Below, piece after piece: positions 7,869 to 19,680 of a DNA stretch of 36,620 nt (position 1 is its first letter; each line of letters begins with the position of its first letter). The notes beneath the pieces are model-generated. The model did not search any database and was not told the DNA's origin. It saw only the letters and a program-made list of their open reading frames with translations. Both the position numbers and the translations under genes were made by a program. Source of the DNA: an uncultured Legionella sp. (GTDB lineage Bacteria > Pseudomonadota > Gammaproteobacteria > Legionellales > Legionellaceae); contig CAMFHA010000015.1 of NCBI GenBank assembly GCA_945952115.1, positions 1 through 36,620 of the forward strand, in the 5' to 3' direction.

Positions 7869-10437
7869 TCACTTTTTAAAAAATACGATTAAACAATTCA
7901 AAGAAGATTTATGCGCTGAATTCAATCCTTCAGTAAACATTATTGCAATCACACGCAAATTAGCTGTATTTATTGACAATCTTCTTATTGATTTATTTAA
8001 TAAAAATCACCTAGCTCAACACGATAACTTTTGTTTGCTTGCATTAGGCAGCTATGGACGTCGTGAACTACAACTTTATTCAGATATTGATTTATTATTA
8101 TTACATACGCTTTCTACTACAGCCGAAGAGTTACAAAACGCTCAAAACTTTATTCAAGATTGTTGGGATATTGGTTTAGAGGTTAGTTATCAAATCACTA
8201 CGGTTGAACTGTGCGCTGAATTAGCAGCCAATGATCTAAGTGTCATTTCTACTTTAATGGATATGTTTCTCTTATGTGGCAAAGGCAGTCTGATGGAAGA
8301 GCTGAAGTATCAAACTCATCCTCTTCACATGTGGCCAAGTCATCATTATTTTTTTTCCAAAGTTAATGAGCAAGAAAAACGCTACTTAAAATATGGCGAA
8401 ACAGCGTATAACCTTGAGCCCAATGTAAAATATAGTCCTGGAGGGTTGCGAGATATTCAAATTCTTTTAAGTATTAGTAAGCGACATTTTAATGTAAAAA
8501 AGCTTGCTGATGGAATAAATTATGGATTTATTACCGATAAAGAATATGAAGAGCTCATGTATTGCCAACATTTTTTATGGCGAGTGCGCTTTGCCTTACA
8601 TCGCTTAGCAGAAAAGCCTGAAGAACGTTTATCCTTTGATTATCAGATCAAATTAGCCAAAATTTTTGCTTATACAGATAAACCACATTCTTTGGCAATT
8701 GAACAATTTATGAAAGATTATTTTAAAGTCATCAAACGCAATCGTGAACTTAATGAAATGTTACTACAATGGTTTGATGAAACCATTGTTCATCATCAAA
8801 AACAAAAATTAATCCCATTAAACAATGAATTTCAATTATCAAATAATTATATTGAGGTACGTCACCTTCATGTTTTTAACCAAAAACCTCAAGCATTATT
8901 AGAACTATTTCATTGGATTGCACGATATCCGCATATAGAAGGAGTAAGAGCGAGTACTATTCGTTTAATTAGAGAGTCTTTATTTTTAATTAATAAACGC
9001 TTTCGTGAAAATCCTTCTATACCTCCTATTTTTATGGATATTCTTAAAATAAATAAAGACCCTTATGAAGCTTTACAAAGAATGAGTCGTTATGGCGTAT
9101 TAGGACATTATTTAGATTGCTTTGCCTCAGTTACTGGACAGATGCAATATGATTTATTTCATGTCTATACAGTAGATCAACACACTCTATTTGTAATAAG
9201 AAATATTTCACGCTATTCACAAGAGCACTATGCTTCACAATTTCCTTTATGTGCCAAGTTAATAAAGACTTTGGATAAACCAGAAATACTCTATTTAAGC
9301 GCTCTATTTCATGATATTGCTAAAGGACGGGGAGGAGATCATTCCGAATTGGGTGCAATAGAAGCAAAAGCTTTTGCAATCCAACATTATCTTGAGCAAA
9401 AAGATACTGCGTTACTTGTCTGGCTAGTTAAAGAACATTTATTAATGTCGCAAACTGCTCAACGCAAAGATATTTATGATCCACTTACTATCAAACAATT
9501 TTGTGCTCATTTACCAGAGCCTCGTTATTTAGATTATTTGTATCTCTTAACAATTGCAGATATTTGTGGCACTAATCCTAAACTATGGAATACATGGAAA
9601 GATTCTTTACTTAAAGAATTATATCAAGCAGCCAGAATAATGATGCAAAAGGAGCAACAATTACTTGATGAAGATTTATTAATTACTATTAGGAAAAAAG
9701 AGGCTTTAGATTTATTGATTAATGAAGGCTATTCAGAGGAAATAATTAAGTCATTATGGAACCAATTCAAGGGAAAATACTTTCTTCATGAATCTCCTGA
9801 AATTATTGCTCATCACACTAAATCAATTTTAACTTGTACCCAATTTCCTTTAGTGATGGTGATGCCACATCATAGCCAAGCAGGAACTGAACTATTTATT
9901 TATATGCCTCACATAGATGAGCGTTTTACCATAGCAACCTCAGTGCTAAGTAATGCTCAGATGAACATTCAAGAAGCACTAATTAGTACCTGTAATAATC
10001 TATTTGATTTAGATACCTATATTATTTTAGATGAACAAAACCAAATGGTTGTTGATGAGCGGCAATTGAGAGAATTACAACATTCCTTATATCAACATTT
10101 AAGTACACCTAAACACTTACCTACTATTAAACAAAGACGCCTTTCTCGAGCATTGGCTCATTTCAACGTTAAAACACAAATTAGTTTTAGCGAAGACTCC
10201 CTTACAGGTCATACCGAATTATTTTTAATAACCAATGACAGACCAGGATTATTAGCAACAATAAGCCGTGTATTTCTCAGATTTTCCATCCATTTACATA
10301 ATGCAAAAATTGCTACTGCTGGAGAACGCGTGGAAGATATGTTTTATATTACTAATAATATTAATTTACCTTTAAATAATAAAGAAAAAGAAGAGGTAAA
10401 AGAACATTTAGTAAAAGAATTAAGAAATTCAAATTAA
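7855..10437 (+). CDS. glnD: [protein-PII] uridylyltransferase / uridylyl-removing enzyme
   Basis: 860 aa; GSYGRRELQLYSDIDLLLL nucleotidyltransferase, HDIAKGRGGDHSELGA HD domain, C-terminal ACT region; overlaps map by 14 nt. Confidence 0.96.
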   Translation: MKNDSHFLKNTIKQFKEDLCAEFNPSVNIIAITRKLAVFIDNLLIDLFNKNHLAQHDNFCLLALGSYGRRELQLYSDIDLLLLHTLSTTAEELQNAQNFIQDCWDIGLEVSYQITTVELCAELAANDLSVISTLMDMFLLCGKGSLMEELKYQTHPLHMWPSHHYFFSKVNEQEKRYLKYGETAYNLEPNVKYSPGGLRDIQILLSISKRHFNVKKLADGINYGFITDKEYEELMYCQHFLWRVRFALHRLAEKPEERLSFDYQIKLAKIFAYTDKPHSLAIEQFMKDYFKVIKRNRELNEMLLQWFDETIVHHQKQKLIPLNNEFQLSNNYIEVRHLHVFNQKPQALLELFHWIARYPHIEGVRASTIRLIRESLFLINKRFRENPSIPPIFMDILKINKDPYEALQRMSRYGVLGHYLDCFASVTGQMQYDLFHVYTVDQHTLFVIRNISRYSQEHYASQFPLCAKLIKTLDKPEILYLSALFHDIAKGRGGDHSELGAIEAKAFAIQHYLEQKDTALLVWLVKEHLLMSQTAQRKDIYDPLTIKQFCAHLPEPRYLDYLYLLTIADICGTNPKLWNTWKDSLLKELYQAARIMMQKEQQLLDEDLLITIRKKEALDLLINEGYSEEIIKSLWNQFKGKYFLHESPEIIAHHTKSILTCTQFPLVMVMPHHSQAGTELFIYMPHIDERFTIATSVLSNAQMNIQEALISTCNNLFDLDTYIILDEQNQMVVDERQLRELQHSLYQHLSTPKHLPTIKQRRLSRALAHFNVKTQISFSEDSLTGHTELFLITNDRPGLLATISRVFLRFSIHLHNAKIATAGERVEDMFYITNNINLPLNNKEKEEVKEHLVKELRNSN

Positions 10438-10530
10438 AATTCCACACTAAATGAACGAAAGATTGTTCTCTGTTGACATTACTCTTGGAGTATTATATTA
10501 ATTATTAAAAAATAATTATAAATAATAATT

Positions 10531-10899
10531 ATGAAATTCAAGCTATTTACCACTAGCAGTAAAAAGGATTTTTGTAGGAAAAAATTAAAAGAAGATCCCT
10601 TATGCATTATCTTTGATCTTCAGATTTTTCCACCTAAGTCAGGCTCATTCTTTACTCCTAAAGCCACCACACTAAGAAAATATTTTTTAAATAAAATAAA
10701 TAGTCCATTTACGACATCTTCTTATCTGGATCTAATATACCAAAGCCTCTCTTCTAAGGAGAGTTTTGCATCTTTATTTTTTAATACAGATATGCAAACC
10801 ATTGCTCTCTGTGAACGGGCTGATAAACGCTATAAAGAACTTATTGATAATTCAGCAGTTGAAGATGTAAATAATATCTGGAATTATAAGTTATTTTAA
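10531..10899 (+). CDS. hypothetical protein
   Basis: 122 aa ORF ending in a terminator hairpin. Confidence 0.55.
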   Translation: MKFKLFTTSSKKDFCRKKLKEDPLCIIFDLQIFPPKSGSFFTPKATTLRKYFLNKINSPFTTSSYLDLIYQSLSSKESFASLFFNTDMQTIALCERADKRYKELIDNSAVEDVNNIWNYKLF

Positions 10900-10933
10900 A
10901 TTTGGTTTTATTTTTTTAAATAAAACCAAATTT
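10898..10933. terminator. bidirectional intrinsic-terminator-like hairpin
   Basis: aaatttggttttattt / aaataaaaccaaattt, perfect 16-bp arms, between convergent ORFs. Confidence 0.75.
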
Positions 10934-10940
10934 AATTTTA

Positions 10941-11408
10941 TTAATGAATATCTAAAGGAGCGATATTACCCACAGTAAATATAGGTCCATGATCTCCTGG
11001 CTCATAACTATCAGGGTTTTGGTTATCCAAAACAGTTAATTGAATACTTACTCCCTCAAGTGAATAATCGCTCATTAATTTTTTCCCCATTTGAGTAGCA
11101 AGTATCTCCCAAAATATATTAATAGGGAATTCTTCAGAAGGCTCCATATACTCTAATACTTTTGTTCTTAAAATTCGATAATCTAAGTATTCACTTACTG
11201 GTAAATCTTTTTTATAAGCATACCTCACATAAATATTAACAGTTTGTCCTGATTGACGAGTGGTATGGTATTTAGGAATGACAAATTGAAAATAATTTTT
11301 TTCACCTTTATCTTCATGCCCCTCTGTTGCCCAAAGAGAAACAGGCCAATACGTAATGACTACTACTAAAAAAATTGTTTTAAATAAATTGTTCATAAAA
11401 TTCTCCAA
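10941..11408 (-). CDS. hypothetical secreted protein
   Basis: N-terminal signal-peptide-like segment NNLFKTIFLVVVITYWPVSLWA then a polar mature region. Confidence 0.65.
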   Translation of the reverse strand: MENFMNNLFKTIFLVVVITYWPVSLWATEGHEDKGEKNYFQFVIPKYHTTRQSGQTVNIYVRYAYKKDLPVSEYLDYRILRTKVLEYMEPSEEFPINIFWEILATQMGKKLMSDYSLEGVSIQLTVLDNQNPDSYEPGDHGPIFTVGNIAPLDIH

Positions 11409-11475
11409 TAAAATATTTATACATCAATAAATTAGAAAATATTGATGTGTTTTAAATAAATTGAGTATCTTGTAG

Positions 11476-11612
11476 TGGCATTAAGTTAAGAGATTTTTCT
11501 CATTCTCGCGCAAGAGAAAATCCATTATTTACCTTGTATGATGCTAATTTAAGATAAACTTCATCTTTTACAGAAATAATGCGATTTATTTATTAGTCTT
11601 AAGCTAATGCCA
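11476..11612. repeat. MITE-like element with terminal inverted repeats
   Basis: tggcattaagttaag (11476-11490) / cttaagctaatgcca (11598-11612), 13/15 complementary. Confidence 0.6.
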
Positions 11613-11630
11613 TTAAACTATATTGGAAAA

Positions 11631-11933
11631 TTATTTTGGTGGTTTATAGATGGGGGTTTTAAAACCTAAGCATAAAGCAGTTTTATAGATAAAAAAACTA
11701 ATCAAGCCTGATTGCAATGGTAAGTTTATTTGTGTATTAAAAAACTTAGAATTTACATAGCTTGCATTAGAATTGCATTGTATAAAAACATTATTAATTG
11801 TTTTTTTTGGACAAGGACTATCTTGTTGTAAAAAATAGTTTACAACCGAAGAGGTCTGAAATGTACTCTGTTTCATTGTATAAGGCATCACTATGGTAAA
11901 CATAATGATAACAATTAAAAATATTTTCATCAT
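11631..11933 (-). CDS. hypothetical small secreted/membrane protein
   Basis: 100 aa, hydrophobic N-terminus MMKIFLIVIIMFTIVMPYTM. Confidence 0.4.
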   Translation of the reverse strand: MMKIFLIVIIMFTIVMPYTMKQSTFQTSSVVNYFLQQDSPCPKKTINNVFIQCNSNASYVNSKFFNTQINLPLQSGLISFFIYKTALCLGFKTPIYKPPK

Positions 11934-12079
11934 TCCATTCTAGCAAATTGTACTGTTTTAAGCAAAATTTGAATAAATTATAAATGCCTCGATTTTAGGT
12001 GCTGTTTTTTATAAACTCATCACTTATCTTATGAACAACATAAAATAAGTTCTAAAGAATTATCCCAATACCTAAGCCG

Positions 12080-13087
12080 TTAATTTAAAATAATAGGCTC
12101 AATATTAAGATGTAACTCATAATGCGTGTTTACTTGAGATTGAATCCAATCAGCAAATTTCAATAATTCAGTTTGACAAGCCCCACCATAATTAACTAAG
12201 ACCAAAGCTTGTTTTGTATAAATACCTACATTGCCTTGTCTTAATCCTTTTAATCCCAAATTATCAATAAGCCACCCCGCTGATACTTTAATATGTTCAG
12301 GCTCTGAAGTAGCAAAACAGGGAAGATTAGGATATTGGTTAAGGAGTTTTTGTACCTTTTTTTCATGTAAAATTGGATTATGAAAAAAGCTACCTGCATT
12401 ACCTAATTCCTCTGGATTAGGTAATTTGCTTTGACGAATATCAATAATAATAGTACGTAGTTCTTTTGGTGTAGGGCTTTCAATAGATGCTATTCGATTC
12501 GCCACATCCCCGTAACTGGTATTAAGATTTGCTTGAGCTGATAATTTAAAGCGAACACTAACTACAATATAGCGTGAATTATTTTTTAATACACTGTTTC
12601 GATAACTAAATTGACAATCAGAATTACTTAAAGTGATTAATTGTGCTTTGTGTAAATCATAAACTAAAACCTGATCAATAAAATCTTTTACTTCGATCCC
12701 ATAAGCACCAATATTTTGAATAGGTGAAGCACCTACAGTACCAGGAATTAAACTTAAGTTTTCTAATCCAAAAGCATTATGAGCAATACAATAGGCAACA
12801 AAGTCATCCCAATTTTCTCCAGCCATTGCAGTGACAATTCGATCTTGTCCAAGCTCAGTAATTTGAATACCGCGTAATTGATTATGAATAACTAATCCTT
12901 GATATACCGAAGGAACAATTAAGTTACTTCCTCCGCCTAAAACAAAAAATTGAGGAAAATGAGAGATCAGAGAATTAAGCTCATCTAATTGCTCAACATG
13001 ATCTAATATAACATAATGTGATGCGATTGATTTTAGGTGTAACGTATTTAAAGAAGTTAAATCAACATTATTTTGGAGATTTAGCAT
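12080..13087 (-). CDS. murB: UDP-N-acetylenolpyruvoylglucosamine reductase
   Basis: FVLGGGSNLIVP, SLIPGTVGASPIQNIGAYG, GNAGSFFHNP motifs. Confidence 0.96.
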   Translation of the reverse strand: MLNLQNNVDLTSLNTLHLKSIASHYVILDHVEQLDELNSLISHFPQFFVLGGGSNLIVPSVYQGLVIHNQLRGIQITELGQDRIVTAMAGENWDDFVAYCIAHNAFGLENLSLIPGTVGASPIQNIGAYGIEVKDFIDQVLVYDLHKAQLITLSNSDCQFSYRNSVLKNNSRYIVVSVRFKLSAQANLNTSYGDVANRIASIESPTPKELRTIIIDIRQSKLPNPEELGNAGSFFHNPILHEKKVQKLLNQYPNLPCFATSEPEHIKVSAGWLIDNLGLKGLRQGNVGIYTKQALVLVNYGGACQTELLKFADWIQSQVNTHYELHLNIEPIILN

Positions 13088-13132
13088 TTATTAGTCATTA
13101 TAAATTGATTATTAAAATATTATACCGCATTT

Positions 13133-13594
13133 TTATCGCTGCCTACACTCTTTAAAAAACTCTTGTAATAAAGTAGCGCATTCTCTCTCCATTACTCCCT
13201 CATCAATAAGTACTTGGTGATTTAGAGGATAGCCTTGAAGAATATTATATACAGACCCTGCAGCTCCTGTTTTAAAGTCACGGGTAGCAAACACTAAGCG
13301 CTTCACCCGAGCATGAACTAATGCTCCTGCACACATAACGCAGGGCTCTAAAGTAACGTATAAGGTAGAGTCTAATAAACGATGGTTATTTAAATTAAGA
13401 GAGGCTTGGCGCAAAGCTCTTATTTCAGCATGATCAGTAGGATCATGATGATGTTGAATAGCATTTCTACCTAAACCAATCAGTTGATTCTCTTTGCTTA
13501 CCAATACAGCGCCTACAGGCACCTCACCCTCTTTTTTAGCAAGAGCTGCCTGTTCATAAGCTTGTTTCATCCAAAATAGATCGTTCATTCCCAT
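13133..13594 (-). CDS. tadA: tRNA-specific adenosine deaminase
   Basis: [11 protein letters not shown] and [17 protein letters not shown] zinc motifs; 153 aa. Confidence 0.95.
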   Translation of the reverse strand: MGMNDLFWMKQAYEQAALAKKEGEVPVGAVLVSKENQLIGLGRNAIQHHHDPTDHAEIRALRQASLNLNNHRLLDSTLYVTLEPCVMCAGALVHARVKRLVFATRDFKTGAAGSVYNILQGYPLNHQVLIDEGVMERECATLLQEFFKECRQR

Positions 13595-15162
13595 TCAATC
13601 GTAGCCGGAGGTTTTCCAGAAATATCATAAGTAACACGCGAAACACCCGTTACTTCATTAATAATACGATTAGATACTTGACCAAGAAAATCCCAAGGTA
13701 GATGACACCAATGAGCGGTCATAAAATCAATAGTTTCCACTGCACGTAAGCAAATGACATAATCATAGCGACGCCCATCCCCCATTACACCAACACTTTT
13801 GACAGGCAAAAATACGGCAAAAGCTTGACTCACTTTATGATAAAGTTCTGCTTTATGTAATTCTTCAATAAAAATCGCATCTGCTTTACGTAAAATATCC
13901 GCATATTCTTTTTTTACTTCAGCCAAGATACGTACACCCAAACCAGGTCCAGGAAAAGGATGGCGATAAACCATGTCATACGGTAGCCCTAACTCTAAAC
14001 CAATCTTACGTACTTCATCTTTAAATAATTCGCGAATAGGCTCTAATAAGTTCAAATTTAGAGTATCAGGCAAGCCACCCACATTATGATGAGATTTGAT
14101 TACTACAGAAGAACCATTATTATCAGTAGCAGCAGACTCAATTACATCGGGATAAATAGTACCCTGCGCAAGCCATTTCACGTCTTTAAGCTTAGATGCC
14201 TCTTCATCAAAAATATCAATAAATACGCGACCAATAATTTTTCGTTTTTCTTCTGGACAAGTAATGCCCTCCAAAGCAGAAAGAAATTGTTTTTCTGCTT
14301 GAACAGGCACAACATGAATCCCCATATGTTGACCAAACATGGTCATTACCTGTTCTGCCTCATTTAAACGTAATAAACCTGTATCAACAAAAACACAAGT
14401 TAATTGATCGCCAATAGCTTGATGTAATAAAGCCGCAACAACTGAAGAGTCTACGCCTCCTGACAAACCTAATAAAACTCGGTCAGAACCTACTTTTTTT
14501 CGAATAATATTCATTGCCTCATCAATAATGTGATGAGGTGTCCATGTAGCATCTGCTTTACAAATCTCTAAAACAAATCGTTCTAAGATTCGCATTCCTT
14601 GAATAGTATGAGTAACCTCTGGATGAAATTGTACACCATAAAAACAACGCGCTTCATCAGCCATTCCAGCAATAGGCGTATTAGATGTTTCACAGATAAC
14701 TTTAAAATTAGGTGGTAATTTTGTTACTTTGTCACCATGACTCATCCAAACATCAAGTAAGGCTTCACCATTAGCTGAAGTTCTATCTTCTATCTGCTTC
14801 AATAATTCACTATGACCATGTAATTTTAACTCGGTATAACCAAACTCTCTTAAATTGGAAGATTGAACCTCTCCTCCTAATTGTACAGCCATAGTTTGCA
14901 TACCATAACAAATTCCTAAAATAGGAAGTCCTAAATCAAAGAGCCATTCAGGAGCACGTGGATTAGCATGATGAGTTACCGTTGAAGGACCTCCGGATAA
15001 AATAACTCCACAAGGATGCAAATGAACCAATTGTTCTTGGCTTATAGTATAAGGATATAATTCACAATACACTCCCATCTCACGCACTCGCCGTGCAATT
15101 AATTGTGTATATTGAGAACCAAAATCAATAATAAGTAATGGGTGTTTTTTTAAATCAATCAT
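13585..15162 (-). CDS. guaA: GMP synthase (glutamine-hydrolysing)
   Basis: [37 protein letters not shown]-terminal PPATIEWE. Confidence 0.99.
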   Translation of the reverse strand: MIDLKKHPLLIIDFGSQYTQLIARRVREMGVYCELYPYTISQEQLVHLHPCGVILSGGPSTVTHHANPRAPEWLFDLGLPILGICYGMQTMAVQLGGEVQSSNLREFGYTELKLHGHSELLKQIEDRTSANGEALLDVWMSHGDKVTKLPPNFKVICETSNTPIAGMADEARCFYGVQFHPEVTHTIQGMRILERFVLEICKADATWTPHHIIDEAMNIIRKKVGSDRVLLGLSGGVDSSVVAALLHQAIGDQLTCVFVDTGLLRLNEAEQVMTMFGQHMGIHVVPVQAEKQFLSALEGITCPEEKRKIIGRVFIDIFDEEASKLKDVKWLAQGTIYPDVIESAATDNNGSSVVIKSHHNVGGLPDTLNLNLLEPIRELFKDEVRKIGLELGLPYDMVYRHPFPGPGLGVRILAEVKKEYADILRKADAIFIEELHKAELYHKVSQAFAVFLPVKSVGVMGDGRRYDYVICLRAVETIDFMTAHWCHLPWDFLGQVSNRIINEVTGVSRVTYDISGKPPATIEWE

Positions 15163-15164
15163 TA

Positions 15165-16707
<1,543 letters not shown>

Positions 16708-16914
16708 TCAACTACGCGAAGTATAGTTAAAATTAACCAAATAGTTTACCAGAAAAGAGGAAAAAGTTAAACAAATAATCCATAAATATGACAATAAAAG
16801 GATTTAAACAAAGTTTTTGGTAATTCTTTTTCAGATAACTTGAATTATCTATTTAAACTTGTGTACACTGATGTTCAAATATCGTGTTGAATCGAAAATA
16901 GGAAGGGTTCAGCC

Positions 16915-17745
16915 TTGGCTAAAATAATTGTAATTACATCAGGTAAAGGCGGAGTAGGCAAAACTACTTCTTCTGCAGCTATTTCTTCAGGTTTAGCTCT
17001 TTTAGGGCATAAAACAGTTGTAATAGATTTTGATATTGGTTTGCGTAATCTTGATATTATCATGGGTTGCGAACGTCGTGTGGTTTATGATTTCATTAAT
17101 GTTATTAATGGTGAAGCCACTTTAAATCAAACGCTTATAAAAGATAAAAGAGTTCCTAATCTTTTTATTCTTCCTGCCTCTCAAACTCGTGATAAAGATG
17201 CCTTAACACTCGAAGGAGTTGAAAAGGCTTTAAATGAGCTAGCAAAAGAATTTGATTATATTATTTGTGACTCTCCTGCAGGAATTGAAACTGGAGCGTT
17301 AATGGCAATGTATTTCGCAGATCATGCTATTGTCGTTACTAATCCAGAAGTCTCTTCTGTTAGAGACTCCGATCGCATTTTAGGTATCTTAGCAAGTAAA
17401 ACTAAACGTGCTATAGAAAATCTAGAGCCAATAAAAGAGCATTTATTACTTACTCGCTATGATCCAGAACGAGTTGAAAAAGGAGAAATGCTTTCAGTAA
17501 CAGATGTTAAAGAAATTCTGGCTATTCCTTTAATGGGTGTTATTCCAGAATCTAAGTCTGTACTAAAAGCCTCTAATACCGGTACACCTGTTATTCTTGA
17601 TGAACATAGTGATGCGGGTCTCGCCTATCAAGATGCGATTGCTCGTTTTCTTGGTGAAGAAAAGCCCATGCGCTTTATAAGCACTGAACGTAAAGGAATA
17701 TTACGTCGCTTATTTAGTAAGAACAAGGAGGAAGTGGCGCTATGA
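16915..17745 (+). CDS. minD: septum site-determining ATPase MinD
   Basis: [22 protein letters not shown] deviant Walker A; TTG start; followed by minE. Confidence 0.98.
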   Translation: MAKIIVITSGKGGVGKTTSSAAISSGLALLGHKTVVIDFDIGLRNLDIIMGCERRVVYDFINVINGEATLNQTLIKDKRVPNLFILPASQTRDKDALTLEGVEKALNELAKEFDYIICDSPAGIETGALMAMYFADHAIVVTNPEVSSVRDSDRILGILASKTKRAIENLEPIKEHLLLTRYDPERVEKGEMLSVTDVKEILAIPLMGVIPESKSVLKASNTGTPVILDEHSDAGLAYQDAIARFLGEEKPMRFISTERKGILRRLFSKNKEEVAL

Positions 17746-18005
17746 GTATATTTAATTATCTACGAAGAAGAAATTCAACTGCTTCAGTTGCGAAAGAGCG
17801 ATTACAAATTATCATTTCTCATGAACGCTCTCAACGTAACACAAAAGATTATTTACCAAAACTGCAAGAAGAAATCCTTGCAGTTATTGCGAAATACATC
17901 AATATTAATCGGGAGCAAGTCAGCGTTAATTTAGAGCGCATGGGTGATAATGCAGTTCTGGAACTAAATATTACTATGCCAGATGAAGTTCTTGCAGAAG
18001 CTTAA
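17742..18005 (+). CDS. minE: cell division topological specificity factor MinE
   Basis: [30 protein letters not shown]...; 4-nt overlap with minD. Confidence 0.97.
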   Translation: MSIFNYLRRRNSTASVAKERLQIIISHERSQRNTKDYLPKLQEEILAVIAKYININREQVSVNLERMGDNAVLELNITMPDEVLAEA

Positions 18006-18194
18006 TTAATATACTTTTAATCAAATCGATGCCAGTTGCAATTACGTGGTTCTTACTTTTTTAATTTTAATAGCTTTAACAGTATTTTTATTCTTTTGAG
18101 ATATTAATTCATTAAATTCGTCACACCTCATTAAGGTTTATTTTCAAACAAAAAAGATATATAATGAACAAATTGTGTACATGTGAGGTATATC

Positions 18195-18743
18195 ATGAAA
18201 TTTCAACATCAATCTCTATTATTTCAAAAGCAGGCACTTAATGGTTTTAATAATGCTAAAAATAAATTATTAAGCCAAAGCACATTATTCTTTCGCCCCT
18301 ATTATACTGATAATGCACAACGTCAAGCACTAAACTATCCTTTTTTACATACTGCACAATGCCTAGGAAATGCCGTATCAATCGTTTATGGCACTTATCT
18401 TTTTGGAAAATCCATTCTAACTTTGCAATCACCAATCCAGGCATTGACTATGATTGTATCCACCTTAATTCAATGTGCAACACTAATTCTAAATGTTTGC
18501 AACCTATTAATGTCTTTATGTTCGTTAGGGTCAAGATTTTTAGCAACTTTAATTAATGGAAAATATGTATTTGAACCTGAACATGTCCAAATAGATGTTA
18601 CTGATACTAATGAAATAGGGCCGATAGGATTAGCAATAAACAATTTTCAAGTAACGAACGAGCGCCTACAGCAAACTGAGAAGCAAAAAGAAGCCGAAAT
18701 GCAAGAAGAGGAAAATTGTAAATTAACTTACACCTTTATATAA
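18195..18743 (+). CDS. hypothetical membrane protein, candidate secreted effector
   Basis: Central long hydrophobic stretch; acidic C-terminus EKQKEAEMQEEENCKLTYTFI. Confidence 0.65.
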   Translation: MKFQHQSLLFQKQALNGFNNAKNKLLSQSTLFFRPYYTDNAQRQALNYPFLHTAQCLGNAVSIVYGTYLFGKSILTLQSPIQALTMIVSTLIQCATLILNVCNLLMSLCSLGSRFLATLINGKYVFEPEHVQIDVTDTNEIGPIGLAINNFQVTNERLQQTEKQKEAEMQEEENCKLTYTFI

Positions 18744-18810
18744 AAAAGTATCAATTCAATGGGCAGAGCAAACGCATCTAAACGTACATTATAAATCCAA
18801 AAAACCCATG

Positions 18811-18831
18811 TTCTGCGCTTTATGCGCAGAA
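18811..18831. repeat. short palindrome
   Basis: ttctgcgc tttat gcgcagaa. Confidence 0.6.
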
Positions 18832-18908
18832 TCCAGCTTCTATCTCACTTCATGATCGTCTGCCATGCATAAAGCACAGCACGTAGGCAACAGAGACGCT
18901 TTTAGTAC

Positions 18909-19226
18909 TCAAAATTTAGATACGCTTACGCTGGAGTTATTTTGATGTGTTTTTATTTCCACTAGTACCTCTAGTAATTTTTCAGCAAATCGCCCTTTTT
19001 CTTTTACATTATAAGAAAAAATAGTTTCTTCTTCATGTTTAAATTCAATAATATAACGGTCAAGAGTGTATTGTGTTGGTAAAAACACTTTAATTTGAAA
19101 ATCCTTTATTAAGCCTTCAATAGTTCGTATTAATTGAATTTGATTATCCTTTGGCTCTCCTGTGTGAATTCCGATCTCAATAAATTGGTTTTTGGGGTTT
19201 TTAGTTGAAATAAAAATAAGATCCAT
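18909..19226 (-). CDS. hypothetical protein
   Basis: 105 aa ORF, mixed charged composition. Confidence 0.5.
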   Translation of the reverse strand: MDLIFISTKNPKNQFIEIGIHTGEPKDNQIQLIRTIEGLIKDFQIKVFLPTQYTLDRYIIEFKHEEETIFSYNVKEKGRFAEKLLEVLVEIKTHQNNSSVSVSKF

Positions 19227-19350
19227 TTTGTTGCTCTAATTTGAATAGTATACGTCAGTGTACTTTATGATTATTAAATGATCAACCGTTTGAGGTTTTT
19301 CAATATTTTTCTCTCTTTAATCGACTGTACTGTGAATAATTATAATTATA

Positions 19351-19551
19351 TTGTTTATTAAGGAACGCAAATTTGATTGCATTCTTGATGAAAAAAATAT
19401 CAATGCACAAGCCCTAGTAATTGGCTGCTCACATACAAATAATAGTTGCGCTCATTCCATTCACTCATCCAGTAAAGATTTTTTTACTATTGATATAGTA
19501 AAGGAAATAAATCCAGATCTTTCGATGGATATTACATTGGAGAATGTTTAA
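19351..19551 (+). pseudogene. possible gene fragment
   Basis: 66 aa TTG-start ORF that reads like an internal protein segment (NAQALVIGCSHTNN...DFFTIDIVKEINPDLSMDIT); no good ribosome binding site seen. Confidence 0.3.
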
Positions 19552-19560
19552 TTTTGAGTC

Positions 19561-19642
19561 CAGGTCGAGAAAATAACAAACGCAAAAAGAGCAAAATAGA
19601 TGTCTATTTGAGCATTTTTGAACTTGTTGTTTTCTCAACCTG
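19561..19642. repeat. long near-perfect hairpin in convergent intergenic region
   Basis: caggtcgagaaaataacaa (19561-19579) / ttgttgttttctcaacctg (19624-19642), with inner gcaaaatagatgtctatttgagc. Confidence 0.75.
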
Positions 19643-19680
19643 AGCCAAATGCGGCTTTTTCTATGTTCGGAATGGTATAT

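Noticed and set aside
16915-18005. minD as a plasmid ParA/partition system
   Set aside because: Protein and adjacent MinE are clearly the chromosomal Min system.
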